DNA from: an uncultured Elusimicrobiales bacterium
GTDB taxonomy: Bacteria > Elusimicrobiota > Elusimicrobia > Elusimicrobiales > Elusimicrobiaceae
Direction: 5' to 3'
DNA length: 64,000 bases
Assembly (NCBI GenBank): GCA_944324115.1
Contig: CALUVB010000004.1
Coordinates: 62,001-126,000, forward strand
This document shows positions 17,643 to 26,968 of the stretch, in pieces. The number at the start of each line of letters is the position of its first letter. Positions within the stretch are counted from its first letter, which is position 1. The notes beneath the pieces were generated by a model. The model did no database searches, was not told the DNA's origin, and saw nothing but the letters and a program-made list of their open reading frames with translations. The position numbers and the translations under genes were made by a program.

Positions 17643-18209
17643 ATGGACAGAAAATACTTACAAAATGTCTTCTTTATGAAAAACACTGTCAAACGTAGAT
17701 TTAGCGGTTTTACGCTGATAGAATTATTGGTGGTGGTGCTGATCATTGGCATTTTGGCAGCGGTGGCTTTGCCGCAATACCAGACGGCGGTGGAAAAAAG
17801 CCATGTTGCACAAGCCTATATACTGGCCAAGCATTTTAAAGATGCGGAAGAGGTCTATCGTATGGCAAACGGGGAATATACGGATTCGTTTGATGAGTTG
17901 GGCGTAGAAATACCGTCAGGCTATCGTATCCAGCAAGATGGCACGTTGGCCGATAATAAATTTTTTACATACGCTTTATTGCGAAATATAGACCGCATAT
18001 TGGTGGGGTATTATTATGACGGGAAATATAACATGAGCCTAAGTTTTAAGTTGGACAGCTTAGGCGCAGAGCGCGTTTGCTGTGCCTATGCCATCACCAA
18101 TTACCGCGCAGAAAAATTGTGTAAAAGCTTGGGGGGACAGGGGAGCGGATCTGCCAGCTGCAATGATGAGAGCGGCGGAAGCGGCTGCCGCTGTTGGACT
18201 TTACCTTAA
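17643..18209 (+). CDS. Type IV pilin-like protein (PilE-type prepilin)
   Basis: 188 residues from the ATG at 17643. The cleavage/methylation site is [24 protein letters not shown] with Glu at mature +5, and then QYQTAVEKSHVAQAYILAKHF. It closely resembles the pilin at 8367 in the N-terminal third, with a different globular domain. That domain has Cys pairs near the C-terminus (CCAYAI, KLCKSL, SCNDES, GCRCW) and a Gly/Ser-rich stretch. The start at 17643 holds the same position relative to the T12 element as pilin 1's start. An alternative ATG at 17676 would give a classic short basic leader (MKNTVKRRFSG). Neither has a clear Shine-Dalgarno. Confidence 0.87.
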   Translation: MDRKYLQNVFFMKNTVKRRFSGFTLIELLVVVLIIGILAAVALPQYQTAVEKSHVAQAYILAKHFKDAEEVYRMANGEYTDSFDELGVEIPSGYRIQQDGTLADNKFFTYALLRNIDRILVGYYYDGKYNMSLSFKLDSLGAERVCCAYAITNYRAEKLCKSLGGQGSGSASCNDESGGSGCRCWTLP

Positions 18210-18226
18210 ATACTGTATGATACTGA

Positions 18227-18256
18227 TAAAAACCCCGCTTTAAAGCGGGGTTTTTG
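18227..18256 (+). terminator. Terminator between pilin 2 and pdxA (bidirectional)
   Basis: AAAAACCCCGCTTT and AAAGCGGGGTTTTT form a stem with T runs on both strands, serving the convergent pilin and pdxA genes. Confidence 0.9.
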
Positions 18257-18265
18257 CAGGTAAAA

Positions 18266-19192
18266 TTATTTTCCCGCCGCAAATAAAATGGCGGCAATCA
18301 TGCTGGAAGGGTCGGCTTTATTTTGGCCGGCAATATCAAAAGCTGTGCCGTGTGTGGGCGATGTCCGCAGGAAATCCAGCCCGGCTGTAATGTGTACAAT
18401 AGGCTCTCTGGCGGCTAATTTCAGCCCCAGCAGGGCTTGGTCGTGATACATACATAAAATTCCATCAAAATTGCCATGCGCATGTGCCAGCCATAAGCTG
18501 TCCACCGGGTAAGGACCCTCAGCTTTTATCCCTTTTGCACATAAAGAGCGCCGCGCAGGAGTAATTACGCGTGTTTCTTCATGGCCGAAGCGGCCGTTGT
18601 CACCCCCATGCGGATTAAGCGTGCAGAGGGCTATGTGGGGGATATTTATTCCCAGCCGGCATAAAGCTTGGGCAAAGTCTTGTCCGGCTCGTACAATACG
18701 GTCTTTGGTTATGATTTTATGCAAATCTTTAATGGCAAAGTGTTCGCTGACTAAAGCGCAGCGTACCGGCCCGCTGATAAACATCATCAATGCCGTTTTG
18801 CCATAATGGGTGCGTAAAAATTCGGTATGGCCGGTATATGGCACTTTGGCTTTGGCCCAACTTTGCTTAGAGATGGGAGCGGTGACCACCGCACTTCCCT
18901 GTTGGCGGGCGGCCATGCTGCAGGCCAAATTAAGCGCTGCAAAAGAAATCTCTCCGCCCCAGGCGCTGGGCTCCGGCCGGCGGGGTTTGGCGCGCAAAGA
19001 CTGCTGGACAATAAGAGGCGCCAGCTGTGGGGTATACCCGGCCTCTTTTAGGCTGTCCGGCTCTCCGATTAAAATGGGGCGGCAGGCGTCTTGTACGCGC
19101 GGATTTTGCAAGGCTTTGACCGTCACTTCCGGCCCAATGCCCAGGGGTTCTCCTGCGGTAATAAACACCAACGGTTTTCTGCTTTTCTTCAT
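18266..19192 (-). CDS. pdxA: 4-hydroxythreonine-4-phosphate dehydrogenase (PdxA family)
   Basis: 308 residues. In pyridoxal phosphate synthesis it oxidises 4-phosphohydroxy-L-threonine. Seen: FITAGEPLGIGPEVTVKAL, the substrate/metal His in YTGHTEFLRTHYGK, TLNPHGGDNGRFGHEE, MYHDQALLGLKLAA, and LDFLRTSPTHGTAFDIAGQ. The last four correspond to the family's metal and product-binding motifs. I prefer the ATG at 19192 to a TTG seven codons upstream that lies inside the preceding hairpin. No other pyridoxine gene is close, and a PdxA2-type sugar-acid kinase pathway enzyme is a less likely alternative. Confidence 0.9.
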   Translation of the reverse strand: MKKSRKPLVFITAGEPLGIGPEVTVKALQNPRVQDACRPILIGEPDSLKEAGYTPQLAPLIVQQSLRAKPRRPEPSAWGGEISFAALNLACSMAARQQGSAVVTAPISKQSWAKAKVPYTGHTEFLRTHYGKTALMMFISGPVRCALVSEHFAIKDLHKIITKDRIVRAGQDFAQALCRLGINIPHIALCTLNPHGGDNGRFGHEETRVITPARRSLCAKGIKAEGPYPVDSLWLAHAHGNFDGILCMYHDQALLGLKLAAREPIVHITAGLDFLRTSPTHGTAFDIAGQNKADPSSMIAAILFAAGK

Positions 19193-19212
19193 ATGCTGGT
19201 TCTTTCTGTGCA

Positions 19213-19247
19213 AAAAGGCGGCTCCCGTTAAGCGGGCGCCGCCTTTT
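19213..19247 (-). terminator. Terminator after the SurA-like gene
   Basis: AAAAAGGCGGC and GCCGCCTTTTT form a long stem that encloses a smaller CCCG/CGGG hairpin. It lies directly downstream of the minus-strand isomerase gene. Confidence 0.85.
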
Positions 19248-19262
19248 TAGTAAAGAAGCAAA

Positions 19263-20531
19263 TTAGTTTTTGGCGCCGTCTTTTTCCGCTTTTGTTACTT
19301 CTTTTTGTTCTTTTTTGGCGGATTTTTCTTCTTTGGCGCTTTCTTTTTTATCTTCTTGGGCCACTTTGCCCGCTTCTTTTTTGGCTTCTTCTGCGGCGCG
19401 TTTGGCGGCTTCCGCCTCAATTTGGGCGTCTACTTCAAAGGTTTTGGTTACTTTGATGTCGGCTTTTTCCGCCAATTCGTCTATATATTGCGCCATCGCC
19501 GTTTGTATTCTCTGCTGGGCGACATATTGGGCCAAATCCCGAGAGATGTCATCATAGCCGATTTCTTTTTCGGCCCGTTTTTCTTTTACTTTAATAATAT
19601 GCCAGCCCAAATCGCTCTTAATGGGTTGGCTGGTTTTGCCTACCGCCAAAGAAAAGGCGGCTTCATCAATTTCTTTAGGGGCGATTCCTTTTATTAAAAT
19701 CATATCGCCGCCGCTGGCTAAAGCCGCTTTATCTTCGGTATATTTCTTTACAGCGGCGGAGAAATCCATTCCTCCGTCTAATTCTTTCTTGATTTGTTTT
19801 GCCAATTCTTCTTTTTTCTTGGCGTCTTCTTTGGAGGTGTCTTTGGTTACGGCCAAATAAATATGTCCCACCCGCACTTGTTCGGCGGTGAGCTGTTTGA
19901 GTTTGGCGGCGATTAACTGAGCTTCGCGCAGCTTCATCGGGTCTTCTTTTTCCAGTTTCTGCAATGCTTTGGTGTTGTTTTTCAAAACCGCTTCCACATT
20001 GGCGTAAAGTGCTTTAACGTCGGCTTCTTCTACAGGTTTTACCGTGGCTTGTATTTGGGCTTCTACAGCTTTTTGGGCTTTAATCTCATTTTTGAGTTTT
20101 TCTTTATAAGATTTCAGCGTTAAATGTTGTTTCTTCAACGCCTCGTTAAAACGTTTATCCGCCCCTTTGGGATCTTGTTTGCCTTCTTCGTCAATAATAA
20201 AACGGGTTTTAATTTGGTTAATGCTTTCGTCTATTTCCGAATCTTTTACCGTGATTTTAGCCTCGTCTGCGGCTTGGTATAACAGTTCTTTTGAAATCAG
20301 TTCCTTAAGCACCTCTTTTCCCAAAAAATCCTTGGCATAAGGCTGTTCTAAGAACTGCGGCGCGGCCGCCTGATATTGTTCTATTATTTGTTGATAGTTG
20401 GCGTCATATTCCGAAGCCAGAACCGGCTTTCCGTTTACCGTGGCAACGGAAGATTCCATCACTTTCCCCTCAGCGCCCGCCGCCAGGCACAAAGCCAGTG
20501 CAGGCAATAAAAATTTATTCATCTTGTTCAT
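19263..20531 (-). CDS. Periplasmic parvulin-type peptidyl-prolyl isomerase, SurA/PrsA-like
   Basis: About 422 residues. It has a signal peptide (MNKMNKFLLPALALCLAAGAEG), a SurA-type N-terminal chaperone region (VATVNGKPVLASEYDANYQ onward), and one rotamase domain (about residues 210-330: VRVGHIYLAV, ALASGGDMILIKG, GWHIIKVKEKR). The tail is a Lys/Glu/Ala-rich low-complexity stretch. It likely folds or escorts outer-membrane proteins. The ATG at 20531 has AAGGTGG six bases upstream and overlaps the end of the preceding lipoprotein isomerase, giving translational coupling. An in-frame ATG three codons on is also possible. Confidence 0.87.
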   Translation of the reverse strand: MNKMNKFLLPALALCLAAGAEGKVMESSVATVNGKPVLASEYDANYQQIIEQYQAAAPQFLEQPYAKDFLGKEVLKELISKELLYQAADEAKITVKDSEIDESINQIKTRFIIDEEGKQDPKGADKRFNEALKKQHLTLKSYKEKLKNEIKAQKAVEAQIQATVKPVEEADVKALYANVEAVLKNNTKALQKLEKEDPMKLREAQLIAAKLKQLTAEQVRVGHIYLAVTKDTSKEDAKKKEELAKQIKKELDGGMDFSAAVKKYTEDKAALASGGDMILIKGIAPKEIDEAAFSLAVGKTSQPIKSDLGWHIIKVKEKRAEKEIGYDDISRDLAQYVAQQRIQTAMAQYIDELAEKADIKVTKTFEVDAQIEAEAAKRAAEEAKKEAGKVAQEDKKESAKEEKSAKKEQKEVTKAEKDGAKN

Positions 20532-21363
20532 AAATAACCACCTTATATTTATTTTGCAAAGCATTTAAAGCCGCGTCTGTTTTTTGATTTTCCAGTATGG
20601 CACGGATACGCGGTGCGGCGTCTTTTAAAGAGAGGCGGCGCTCCCGCGTCTTCATTATTATATGAAATCCCTGGGCTGTTTTGACAAATCCCTGCACCGA
20701 TCCGGTGGGAGAATTGGCGGCGATGACTTCCAATTCCGGGATAAATTCTCCCGGCATAAAAGTAATTTCCTTGCCTTTGCTCTGATCAGGGGCTTTAGAG
20801 TATTGACGTTCCAGTTCTTTCCAGCGGCTTTTGGAGCGCTTAAGCTCCCGCCAGACGGCATCTGCCGTTTGGGCATCTGGAATGATAAGCTGTTTAATGG
20901 TCATTTCATAGGGGTATTTGTCATAATAGGCATTTATTTCTTCGTCTGTGACGGACAAAATGCCCTTTTCCAGCATGTTTTCTTCCCACAAACGGCCCAG
21001 CAGCAGGGTGGCATACTCGTTGTAAATATCTTTTAATTGGGCCCGTTTGTCTTCTAAAGCGGTTAGGTAAACGTCGGATTGATCCAGTTTTTCGTCTTTG
21101 GCATCTAAGGCGATGAGCTGTTCCCGCACCAACAGATTGATAAAGTTGCGTCTCCCTACGGCCGTTTGGGCGAAGGCTTGGTCTTCTTGGCCGAGCACAG
21201 CCAGTCGGTCATCTAATTGTTTTTGTGTGATAGAGACGGGGCCTACTTGCGCAATCACCGTTTCAGCCGTTGGGGTGGCGGGGTCTTGCGGGGCGGCTTG
21301 TGGTTTTTGGCAAGCGCAGAATATGCAGGGGAATAAAAGGGTAAATAGACTCAATTTTCTCAT
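20515..21363 (-). CDS. Lipoprotein peptidyl-prolyl isomerase, parvulin type
   Basis: 282 residues. The signal peptide ends in a lipobox-like FCAC (Cys at about residue 18), so it is probably lipid-anchored in the envelope. The SurA-like N-terminal region starts VIAQVGPVSITQKQLDDRL. The rotamase domain covers about residues 155-255 with MTIKQLIIPDAQTADAVW, FMPGEFIPELE and GFHIIMKTRERR. It sits three bases after mfd and overlaps the larger isomerase downstream, so the cell makes the two together. PrsA-like secretion foldase is the nearest described role. Confidence 0.85.
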   Translation of the reverse strand: MRKLSLFTLLFPCIFCACQKPQAAPQDPATPTAETVIAQVGPVSITQKQLDDRLAVLGQEDQAFAQTAVGRRNFINLLVREQLIALDAKDEKLDQSDVYLTALEDKRAQLKDIYNEYATLLLGRLWEENMLEKGILSVTDEEINAYYDKYPYEMTIKQLIIPDAQTADAVWRELKRSKSRWKELERQYSKAPDQSKGKEITFMPGEFIPELEVIAANSPTGSVQGFVKTAQGFHIIMKTRERRLSLKDAAPRIRAILENQKTDAALNALQNKYKVVIYEQDE

Positions 21364-21366
21364 ATC

Positions 21367-24300
21367 TTATACTATAGCATTTTGGGATAGCAAGAGGTTT
21401 TCAAAAAAAGAAATTGCCCGCTCTGTTTCCGTGACCGGGTCGGCTTCTTTGGACAGACGAATACGTATGCCGTCTCCGTTGCGCGATTTAATAAATTGTA
21501 CCTGCGGGCCGTATTTCTCCAGCACGCGGGAGGGCAAATCGGGCGGCATTTTGAAATCGTTGGTAAACAATAAATCCAGGGCACCGTATGCAAATTCTAC
21601 ATGATAGATTTTTATTAATCCGGCCCGGCGTGACAGCTGCAGCACGCGGTTTAAATTTTGTAATTCGGGGGGGACCGGACCAGCCAAATCTGCCAATTTG
21701 TCCAAAATGGTTTGCGCGCGCTGTTCATCTGCGCTCATTAATTCTTTGTAATACTTGAGGCGTTCGCTGTCGTCGGGCAAGTAATCCGGCGGGATATAGG
21801 CCGCCAGCGGTAGATTAACGGTGGCGCGGATTTGGCGTTTGACGGGCTCTCCCTTTAGTTTTTTCACTTCGTTGGCTACCAGATCACAATAGAGGCTGAG
21901 CCCCACTTCATTGACGTAGCCGTGTTGTTTAACGCCCAGAAGCTCCCCGGCGCCGCGTATTTCCATATCGCGCAAAGCCAGCTTAAAGCCGCTTCCTAAG
22001 TCACTAAATTCCATTAGTGCGGCCAAGCGTTTCTTGGCTTCTTCAGTGGGGTCTTTCTCCTGCGGGGCTTTGTAGGGCATGGCCAACAGCTGGGCATAGG
22101 TGTTTTCTTGCGGTGCTGGGGTTTGGCGCAGCAGCCAGTCCGGGTGGAACAAATAACAATACGCCTTTTTATCCCCACGGCCAATCCTTCCACGCAGTTG
22201 ATAAAGTTGGGCTAAGCCGAAGTTTTGGGCGTTTTCAACAATCAGCGTATTGGCATTGGAAATATCTAAGCCGGATTCTATAATCGTGGAGGCCAGCAGA
22301 ATATCATATTTCCCATTATTAAAATCCCACAAGGTTTGCTCTAAGTCGCTTTCTTTCATTTGGCCGTGTGCCATACAAATACGAGCTTGCGGCACTAGAC
22401 GTTTTAGAAACAGGTAGCGGCTTTCCATGCTCTGTACGCTGTTATATACATAATATATTTGTCCGCCGCGGGCCAACTCTTGTGTAATAGCGGCGGCAGC
22501 CAGCTCATTATTCCAAGCGGTTACCACTGTTTTGATGGGGGTGCGGCCGCGCGGGGGGGTGTCAATCAAAGAGATGTCTCTGAGCGCCGAAAGAGATTGG
22601 TTAAGCGTGCGCGGAATAGGCGTGGCGCTGAGCATAAGGGTATGCACGCCGGCGCTTTTGGCTTTGATTTTTTCCTTTTGTTTGACGCCAAAGCGGTGTT
22701 CCTCATCAATGATGACTAATCCTAGGTCTTTAAAACCGATATCTTTTGAGAGCAGACGGTGTGTGCCGATGATGATATCGCATACGCCGTCTTTAATCTG
22801 CTGGATAATTTCTTTTTGTTCCCGTTTTGTTTGGAAACGGCACAACATTTGGATATTGACCGGGAAACCCGCCATGCGTTTGCGGAATGTTTTGCAGTGC
22901 TGGTCAACTAAAATGGTGGTAGGAGCCAGCATCATGACTTGTTTGCCGCTCATAACCGTATGCAAAGCCGCGCGCATGGCTACTTCGGTTTTGCCAAATC
23001 CCACGTCTCCCACTAATACCCTGTCCATAGGTCGGTTGCGCGAAAGGTCGCGCAAGACATCTTCTATGGCTTGGGTTTGCCCCAGGGTTTGCACATAAGG
23101 GAAAGAATCGGCAAATTCTTCTTCTATGCGCGGGTCTCCTGGCAAAGCCTCGCCTCCAGCGGCTTGGCGCAGCGCCTCCATATGTAAAATTTCTTTGGCG
23201 GTCTTTTGTGCTTCTTCTTTAACCCGTTTCTTTACTTCTTTCCACGTAATTCCGCCCAAAGCCGAGAGTGCGGGCGCTTTGCCTCCTGCGCCAATATATT
23301 TTTGTACCCGTTTAAAATCATACATAGGTACATACAATTTGCTGCCGCGGCGATATTCAATAATCAGACAGTCGGTGGGGTTTTCTTCTTTGTCCATGAT
23401 CTCCAACCCTAAATATTTACCGATGCCGTGGTTTTGGTGTACCACATAGTCCCCGGGGCGGAGTTCCTTGAAACGTACTTTTTGCGCTCCTTGCACGTCA
23501 AAATGTTTCAGTACGCTGGAGGCGCGGTAACGGCGGTTTAAAATTTCAGAGGAAGTGATAAGAGCAAATTTTTCATCGGGGCTGTAAAAACCCTGCGTCA
23601 GCGGGGAAATTTTAACTGGCAGGTTTTTTAAATGTTCATAATCCTGCATCAGTTCGCTTAGGCGGTCCAATTCTCCGCGGTTTAAACAGGTAATGGTTAC
23701 TTGTATGCCTTGCCGCTGCAAGGAGGCTGCTTCTGCGTCTAGCAATTTAAAGTTGGCATTAAATTCTATATTTGCCTTTAAGTTGCAGTTGGCACCCGTA
23801 TGCGTAGGCAGTTGCGTCAGCACGGCGGCGCCGGGGTATTGAGTAAAGTCAAAATCCTGCGGCGGTTCGTCAAAGATATATTGAGCCTCTTGTACATAGT
23901 CGGCCAATGTGGCTGGCTCCCGCTCAAACGCAAGCGGTACGATAACAGCTTCGTCTTTTCGTTCTTTTGTGTTTTGGGTGTCAATGTCAAAGCTGCTGAT
24001 AGTTTCCACCCGGTTGCCGGCGAAATATAGACGTAGCGGGCGGTTTTGCCCCGGGGGAAAAATATCCACCACGCTGCCGCGCACGGCATACTGGCCGGGA
24101 ATTTCGGTATAATCTTCCCGCGTATATCCGCGGTGCTGCAAAATATCCAAGAGGTCGCCTCTGCGCAGGGTGTCGCCTCGTTTGACGGTAAAAGTATTGG
24201 CTTTAAAATCCTGCGGTGCAGGCAGAGGCGCTGCCCAGTCTGCATACTGGGCGCAGAGCGCAAAGGGTTTCTTTCCTGATGAAAGTAACGCGTGCAAGGC

Positions 24301-24528
24301 CGCCATTTGCCCGGTTTTTTGCTCCGGGAAACAGATTAGAGAAACAGCTTGAGCGGAAGTAAATTCTTCCAGCGCATTTTCAAACAATTCCGGATCTTGA
24401 GCGGTTAAATACAACAGGTTCTTTCCGGCGGAAATATATTTTTTAAACGCAAAATAACCGGCGGCGCTCTGATTAGGCAGACCATAGTAAAAAGAAATGT
24501 CCGGTTTTATAGATGCGTTTTTTTTCAT
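21367..24528 (-). CDS. mfd: Transcription-repair coupling factor
   Basis: A 1053-residue SF2 translocase that dislodges stalled RNA polymerase and recruits UvrA; it is slightly shorter than E. coli Mfd. The N-terminal UvrB-like region includes GDTLRRGDLLDILQHRGY and YAVRGSVVDIFPPG. The RNAP-interaction domain contains GDYVVHQNHGIGKYLGLE. Helicase motifs: Walker A GDVGFGKTEVAMRAA, DEEHRFGVKQKEKIK, MLSATPIPRTL, and the downstream TIIESGLDISNANTLIV and QLYQLRGRIGR. The C-terminal TRCF domain follows. It lies in an envelope operon with PBP1A and two isomerases. Confidence 0.96.
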   Translation of the reverse strand: MKKNASIKPDISFYYGLPNQSAAGYFAFKKYISAGKNLLYLTAQDPELFENALEEFTSAQAVSLICFPEQKTGQMAALHALLSSGKKPFALCAQYADWAAPLPAPQDFKANTFTVKRGDTLRRGDLLDILQHRGYTREDYTEIPGQYAVRGSVVDIFPPGQNRPLRLYFAGNRVETISSFDIDTQNTKERKDEAVIVPLAFEREPATLADYVQEAQYIFDEPPQDFDFTQYPGAAVLTQLPTHTGANCNLKANIEFNANFKLLDAEAASLQRQGIQVTITCLNRGELDRLSELMQDYEHLKNLPVKISPLTQGFYSPDEKFALITSSEILNRRYRASSVLKHFDVQGAQKVRFKELRPGDYVVHQNHGIGKYLGLEIMDKEENPTDCLIIEYRRGSKLYVPMYDFKRVQKYIGAGGKAPALSALGGITWKEVKKRVKEEAQKTAKEILHMEALRQAAGGEALPGDPRIEEEFADSFPYVQTLGQTQAIEDVLRDLSRNRPMDRVLVGDVGFGKTEVAMRAALHTVMSGKQVMMLAPTTILVDQHCKTFRKRMAGFPVNIQMLCRFQTKREQKEIIQQIKDGVCDIIIGTHRLLSKDIGFKDLGLVIIDEEHRFGVKQKEKIKAKSAGVHTLMLSATPIPRTLNQSLSALRDISLIDTPPRGRTPIKTVVTAWNNELAAAAITQELARGGQIYYVYNSVQSMESRYLFLKRLVPQARICMAHGQMKESDLEQTLWDFNNGKYDILLASTIIESGLDISNANTLIVENAQNFGLAQLYQLRGRIGRGDKKAYCYLFHPDWLLRQTPAPQENTYAQLLAMPYKAPQEKDPTEEAKKRLAALMEFSDLGSGFKLALRDMEIRGAGELLGVKQHGYVNEVGLSLYCDLVANEVKKLKGEPVKRQIRATVNLPLAAYIPPDYLPDDSERLKYYKELMSADEQRAQTILDKLADLAGPVPPELQNLNRVLQLSRRAGLIKIYHVEFAYGALDLLFTNDFKMPPDLPSRVLEKYGPQVQFIKSRNGDGIRIRLSKEADPVTETERAISFFENLLLSQNAIV

Positions 24529-24540
24529 AGTATAGATATA

Positions 24541-24562
24541 CCGCCCGCCAAAAGGCGGGCGG
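24541..24562 (-). other. GC-rich hairpin in the PBP1A-mfd gap
   Basis: CCGCCCGCC and GGCGGGCGG form a perfect nine-base-pair stem with an AAAA loop and no T tract. It could attenuate or process the mRNA between the two genes; it is not a standard terminator. Confidence 0.6.
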
Positions 24563-24570
24563 GAAAGGGG

Positions 24571-26703
24571 CTAGAAGCTGGTCGGCTCGGTACCTTTTTT
24601 AAACGCTTCCAAAAATTTGTTTGGGTCGGTCGGCGTGGCCAGTTTGCCCGTGTTGGGGTTAATGTAAGAGAACGAAATGCCTTCCGGCACCGGGAAGTCA
24701 TCTTTAGGCTCGTCTTTTAAAATCTGCTCCATGATATCTGCCCACCAGCGTGCGGTGGTGCTGCCCTGCCATTGATATTTTTCTTGGGAGGTGTCGTCAT
24801 CGTATCCCATCCAGGCGGCGGCTGCGGTGTGCGGTGTCATACCCACAAACCACATATCGCGGTGGCTTTGGGTAGTGCCGGTTTTGCCGGCTAAAGGGCG
24901 GCCCAAGCGGTTGGCGGCGCGCCCGCTGCCGCGCTGTACCACGCCTTTCATCATATTAATGAGCAAATAAGAATCCTGTGGGGAGAACGCTTCTGTTTCT
25001 TGTGCAATATGTTCTTCCAGTACGCGGCCGTTATTGTCTTCTACGCGCTCTATATAATAGTTATCTGTGTGGATACCGCCGTTGCCAAACGTGGTCAGCG
25101 CGGCCAAATGTTCGTCCATATGCAATACATTGACGCCCAGCGCCAGGGCCGGTACATTGGGCAGGGGCCCCGTCAGCCCCGCTTTGCGTGCCACATTGAT
25201 GACTTTGCGCGGGGTAATGGCGTCTATTAAGTTGACGGCTACCAAGTTTTTGGATTTTTCCAGTGCTTTGCGCAAGGTAATCCAGCCTTCGTTTCTGCCG
25301 CCCAAGTTTTGTGGAGCCCACACGTTAAAAGATTTGTTGCCGATGAAAGACTGTGACGCCAGCTCTAAAGAGTATAAGTCCGAGTTTTCATTAAAAGTGT
25401 GCCAATTGCGCCCGTCAAAGTAGAACATGCTGGGCAAATCTTTTACCAGCGTAGCCGGTGTATATCCTTGCTGCAGAGCGGCCATCCATACATAGGGTTT
25501 AAAAGAGGAGCCCGGCTGGCGGTTGGCTTGTGTGGCGCGGTTGAACTTGCTGTCGGTGAAACTGCGCCCGCCAATTAAGACGCGTACGGCGCCTGTTTTT
25601 ACGTCACGCACCATAAACGCCCCTTGCAAACGAGGGAAATCCGGTTCCTCTTTATTTTCCGTTTCCGGCGTTTGGGCTTCCACTTTTTCTATTTCTGCGT
25701 CAGGGTCTTCTGGTTCAATTTCAATGCCCAGCCCTTTGGCCACCACCATATCCAGTTCATTTAATTTTTGGTTCATGATTTCTTCGGCGATTGCCTGTTG
25801 GTCAATATCTACGGTGGTATAGATGTTGAGGCCGCCTTTCCATAAGGTTTCCGTGCCGTATTTGGGCTCTAAAATGCGGCGTACCTGTTCAATAAAATAC
25901 AGGCCGGGTTTATCTCCTTCCGGGGCGGGTTCTTTTTCCGGGAGGGGTTCTTCTAATGCTTTTTCTAAATCTTCTTGGCTGATATAACCTTGTTCATACA
26001 TGACCTGCAACACCAAGTTGCGCCGGGCTTTGGCGCGTTCCGGATTGGCAAACGGGTTGTAATTGCCCGGGGAAGGAATTAACCCCACCAGCAGGGCAGC
26101 CTCTCCAGTAGTTAGCTCAGAAAGCTCTTTGTTAAAATAGCGTTTGGCGGCGGCTTTAACGCCGTAAGCCCCGCTGCCCAGATAAATTTCATTAAGGTAG
26201 AGCTGCAGGATTTCAGGTTTGCTGAAGCGATGTTCTATTTGAACGGCTAAAATAATTTCACGGATTTTGCGGATAATTTTCTTCTGCTGGGTTAAAAATA
26301 CACCGCGCGAAAGCTGCTGCGTAAGCGTGGAGCCGCCTTGCTTGGCGCTGCCGCTTAAAATGTCGTGCATAAGGGCGCGTAAAATGCCGCGCACGGAGAA
26401 TCCGGCGTGTTCAAAGAAATCCCGGTCTTCCATAGCCACTACGCCGTTTTGCAAGTCTACAGGGATTTCTTCCAGCGGCACCATGCTGCGCTTTTCAATA
26501 GAAAATTCATGAATTAATTTCCCGTTGCGGTCAAATACTTTGGTAGTCAGAGAGGGGGTGTATTCTTCCATTTCATATACGGGCGGAATGCCAGAGAAAA
26601 TATAACGCATAAAAACCGCCCCAGCTATAATCGTCACAAAAAGGGCCGCCAGTGCGAAGTACAAAATGAAACGGGAAGTAAGGAGTTGACCTAGTTTTTT
26701 CAT
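24571..26703 (-). CDS. Class A penicillin-binding protein (PBP1A type)
   Basis: A 710-residue bifunctional murein synthase with one N-terminal membrane helix (residues 12-33). The glycosyltransferase domain has EDRDFFEH (catalytic Glu about residue 92), GGSTLTQQLSRG, and NEIYLGSGAYGVKAAAKRYF. The transpeptidase has the active Ser in PGSSFK (about residue 399), SKN as the second motif, and GKTGTTQSHRDMWFVG as the KTG motif. An acidic stretch near residues 330-355 separates the domains. It is first in a run with mfd and the two isomerases. Confidence 0.94.
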   Translation of the reverse strand: MKKLGQLLTSRFILYFALAALFVTIIAGAVFMRYIFSGIPPVYEMEEYTPSLTTKVFDRNGKLIHEFSIEKRSMVPLEEIPVDLQNGVVAMEDRDFFEHAGFSVRGILRALMHDILSGSAKQGGSTLTQQLSRGVFLTQQKKIIRKIREIILAVQIEHRFSKPEILQLYLNEIYLGSGAYGVKAAAKRYFNKELSELTTGEAALLVGLIPSPGNYNPFANPERAKARRNLVLQVMYEQGYISQEDLEKALEEPLPEKEPAPEGDKPGLYFIEQVRRILEPKYGTETLWKGGLNIYTTVDIDQQAIAEEIMNQKLNELDMVVAKGLGIEIEPEDPDAEIEKVEAQTPETENKEEPDFPRLQGAFMVRDVKTGAVRVLIGGRSFTDSKFNRATQANRQPGSSFKPYVWMAALQQGYTPATLVKDLPSMFYFDGRNWHTFNENSDLYSLELASQSFIGNKSFNVWAPQNLGGRNEGWITLRKALEKSKNLVAVNLIDAITPRKVINVARKAGLTGPLPNVPALALGVNVLHMDEHLAALTTFGNGGIHTDNYYIERVEDNNGRVLEEHIAQETEAFSPQDSYLLINMMKGVVQRGSGRAANRLGRPLAGKTGTTQSHRDMWFVGMTPHTAAAAWMGYDDDTSQEKYQWQGSTTARWWADIMEQILKDEPKDDFPVPEGISFSYINPNTGKLATPTDPNKFLEAFKKGTEPTSF

Positions 26704-26968
26704 TAATTAAATTATACCAAACTTATACGGTTGCCGCCTGGAACTGGGTATGCGGGTGCGATGTAAGGGGTATGCTGTCGTTTGTCTGCGCTTTTGGCGT
26801 GCAGAAAAGGCAAGGCGTTTGTTAGGACAGAAGCCGCCGGTGGAAAGAATACCCGTTATATACTAAAATAGATTTTCTATTTTGCTGGCGGGGAGAATAG
26901 TAAAGTATTCTGTGGAAAAAGGCCAAAAAAATAGTAAAATCTAACTATCATATGTTATAGGAAAGCCC
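26704..26968. other. Divergent intergenic region, PBP1A / sensor kinase
   Basis: 265 bases without an ORF of interest. It must hold the promoters of the leftward PBP1A-mfd run and the rightward kinase operon. AATAGTAAA occurs twice (near 26898 and 26930), but I cannot assign a regulator. Confidence 0.4.

Noticed and set aside
19305-19697. Phe/Gly-rich ORF on the plus strand
   Set aside because: Antisense shadow of the Lys/Glu/Ala-rich tail of the SurA-like isomerase.
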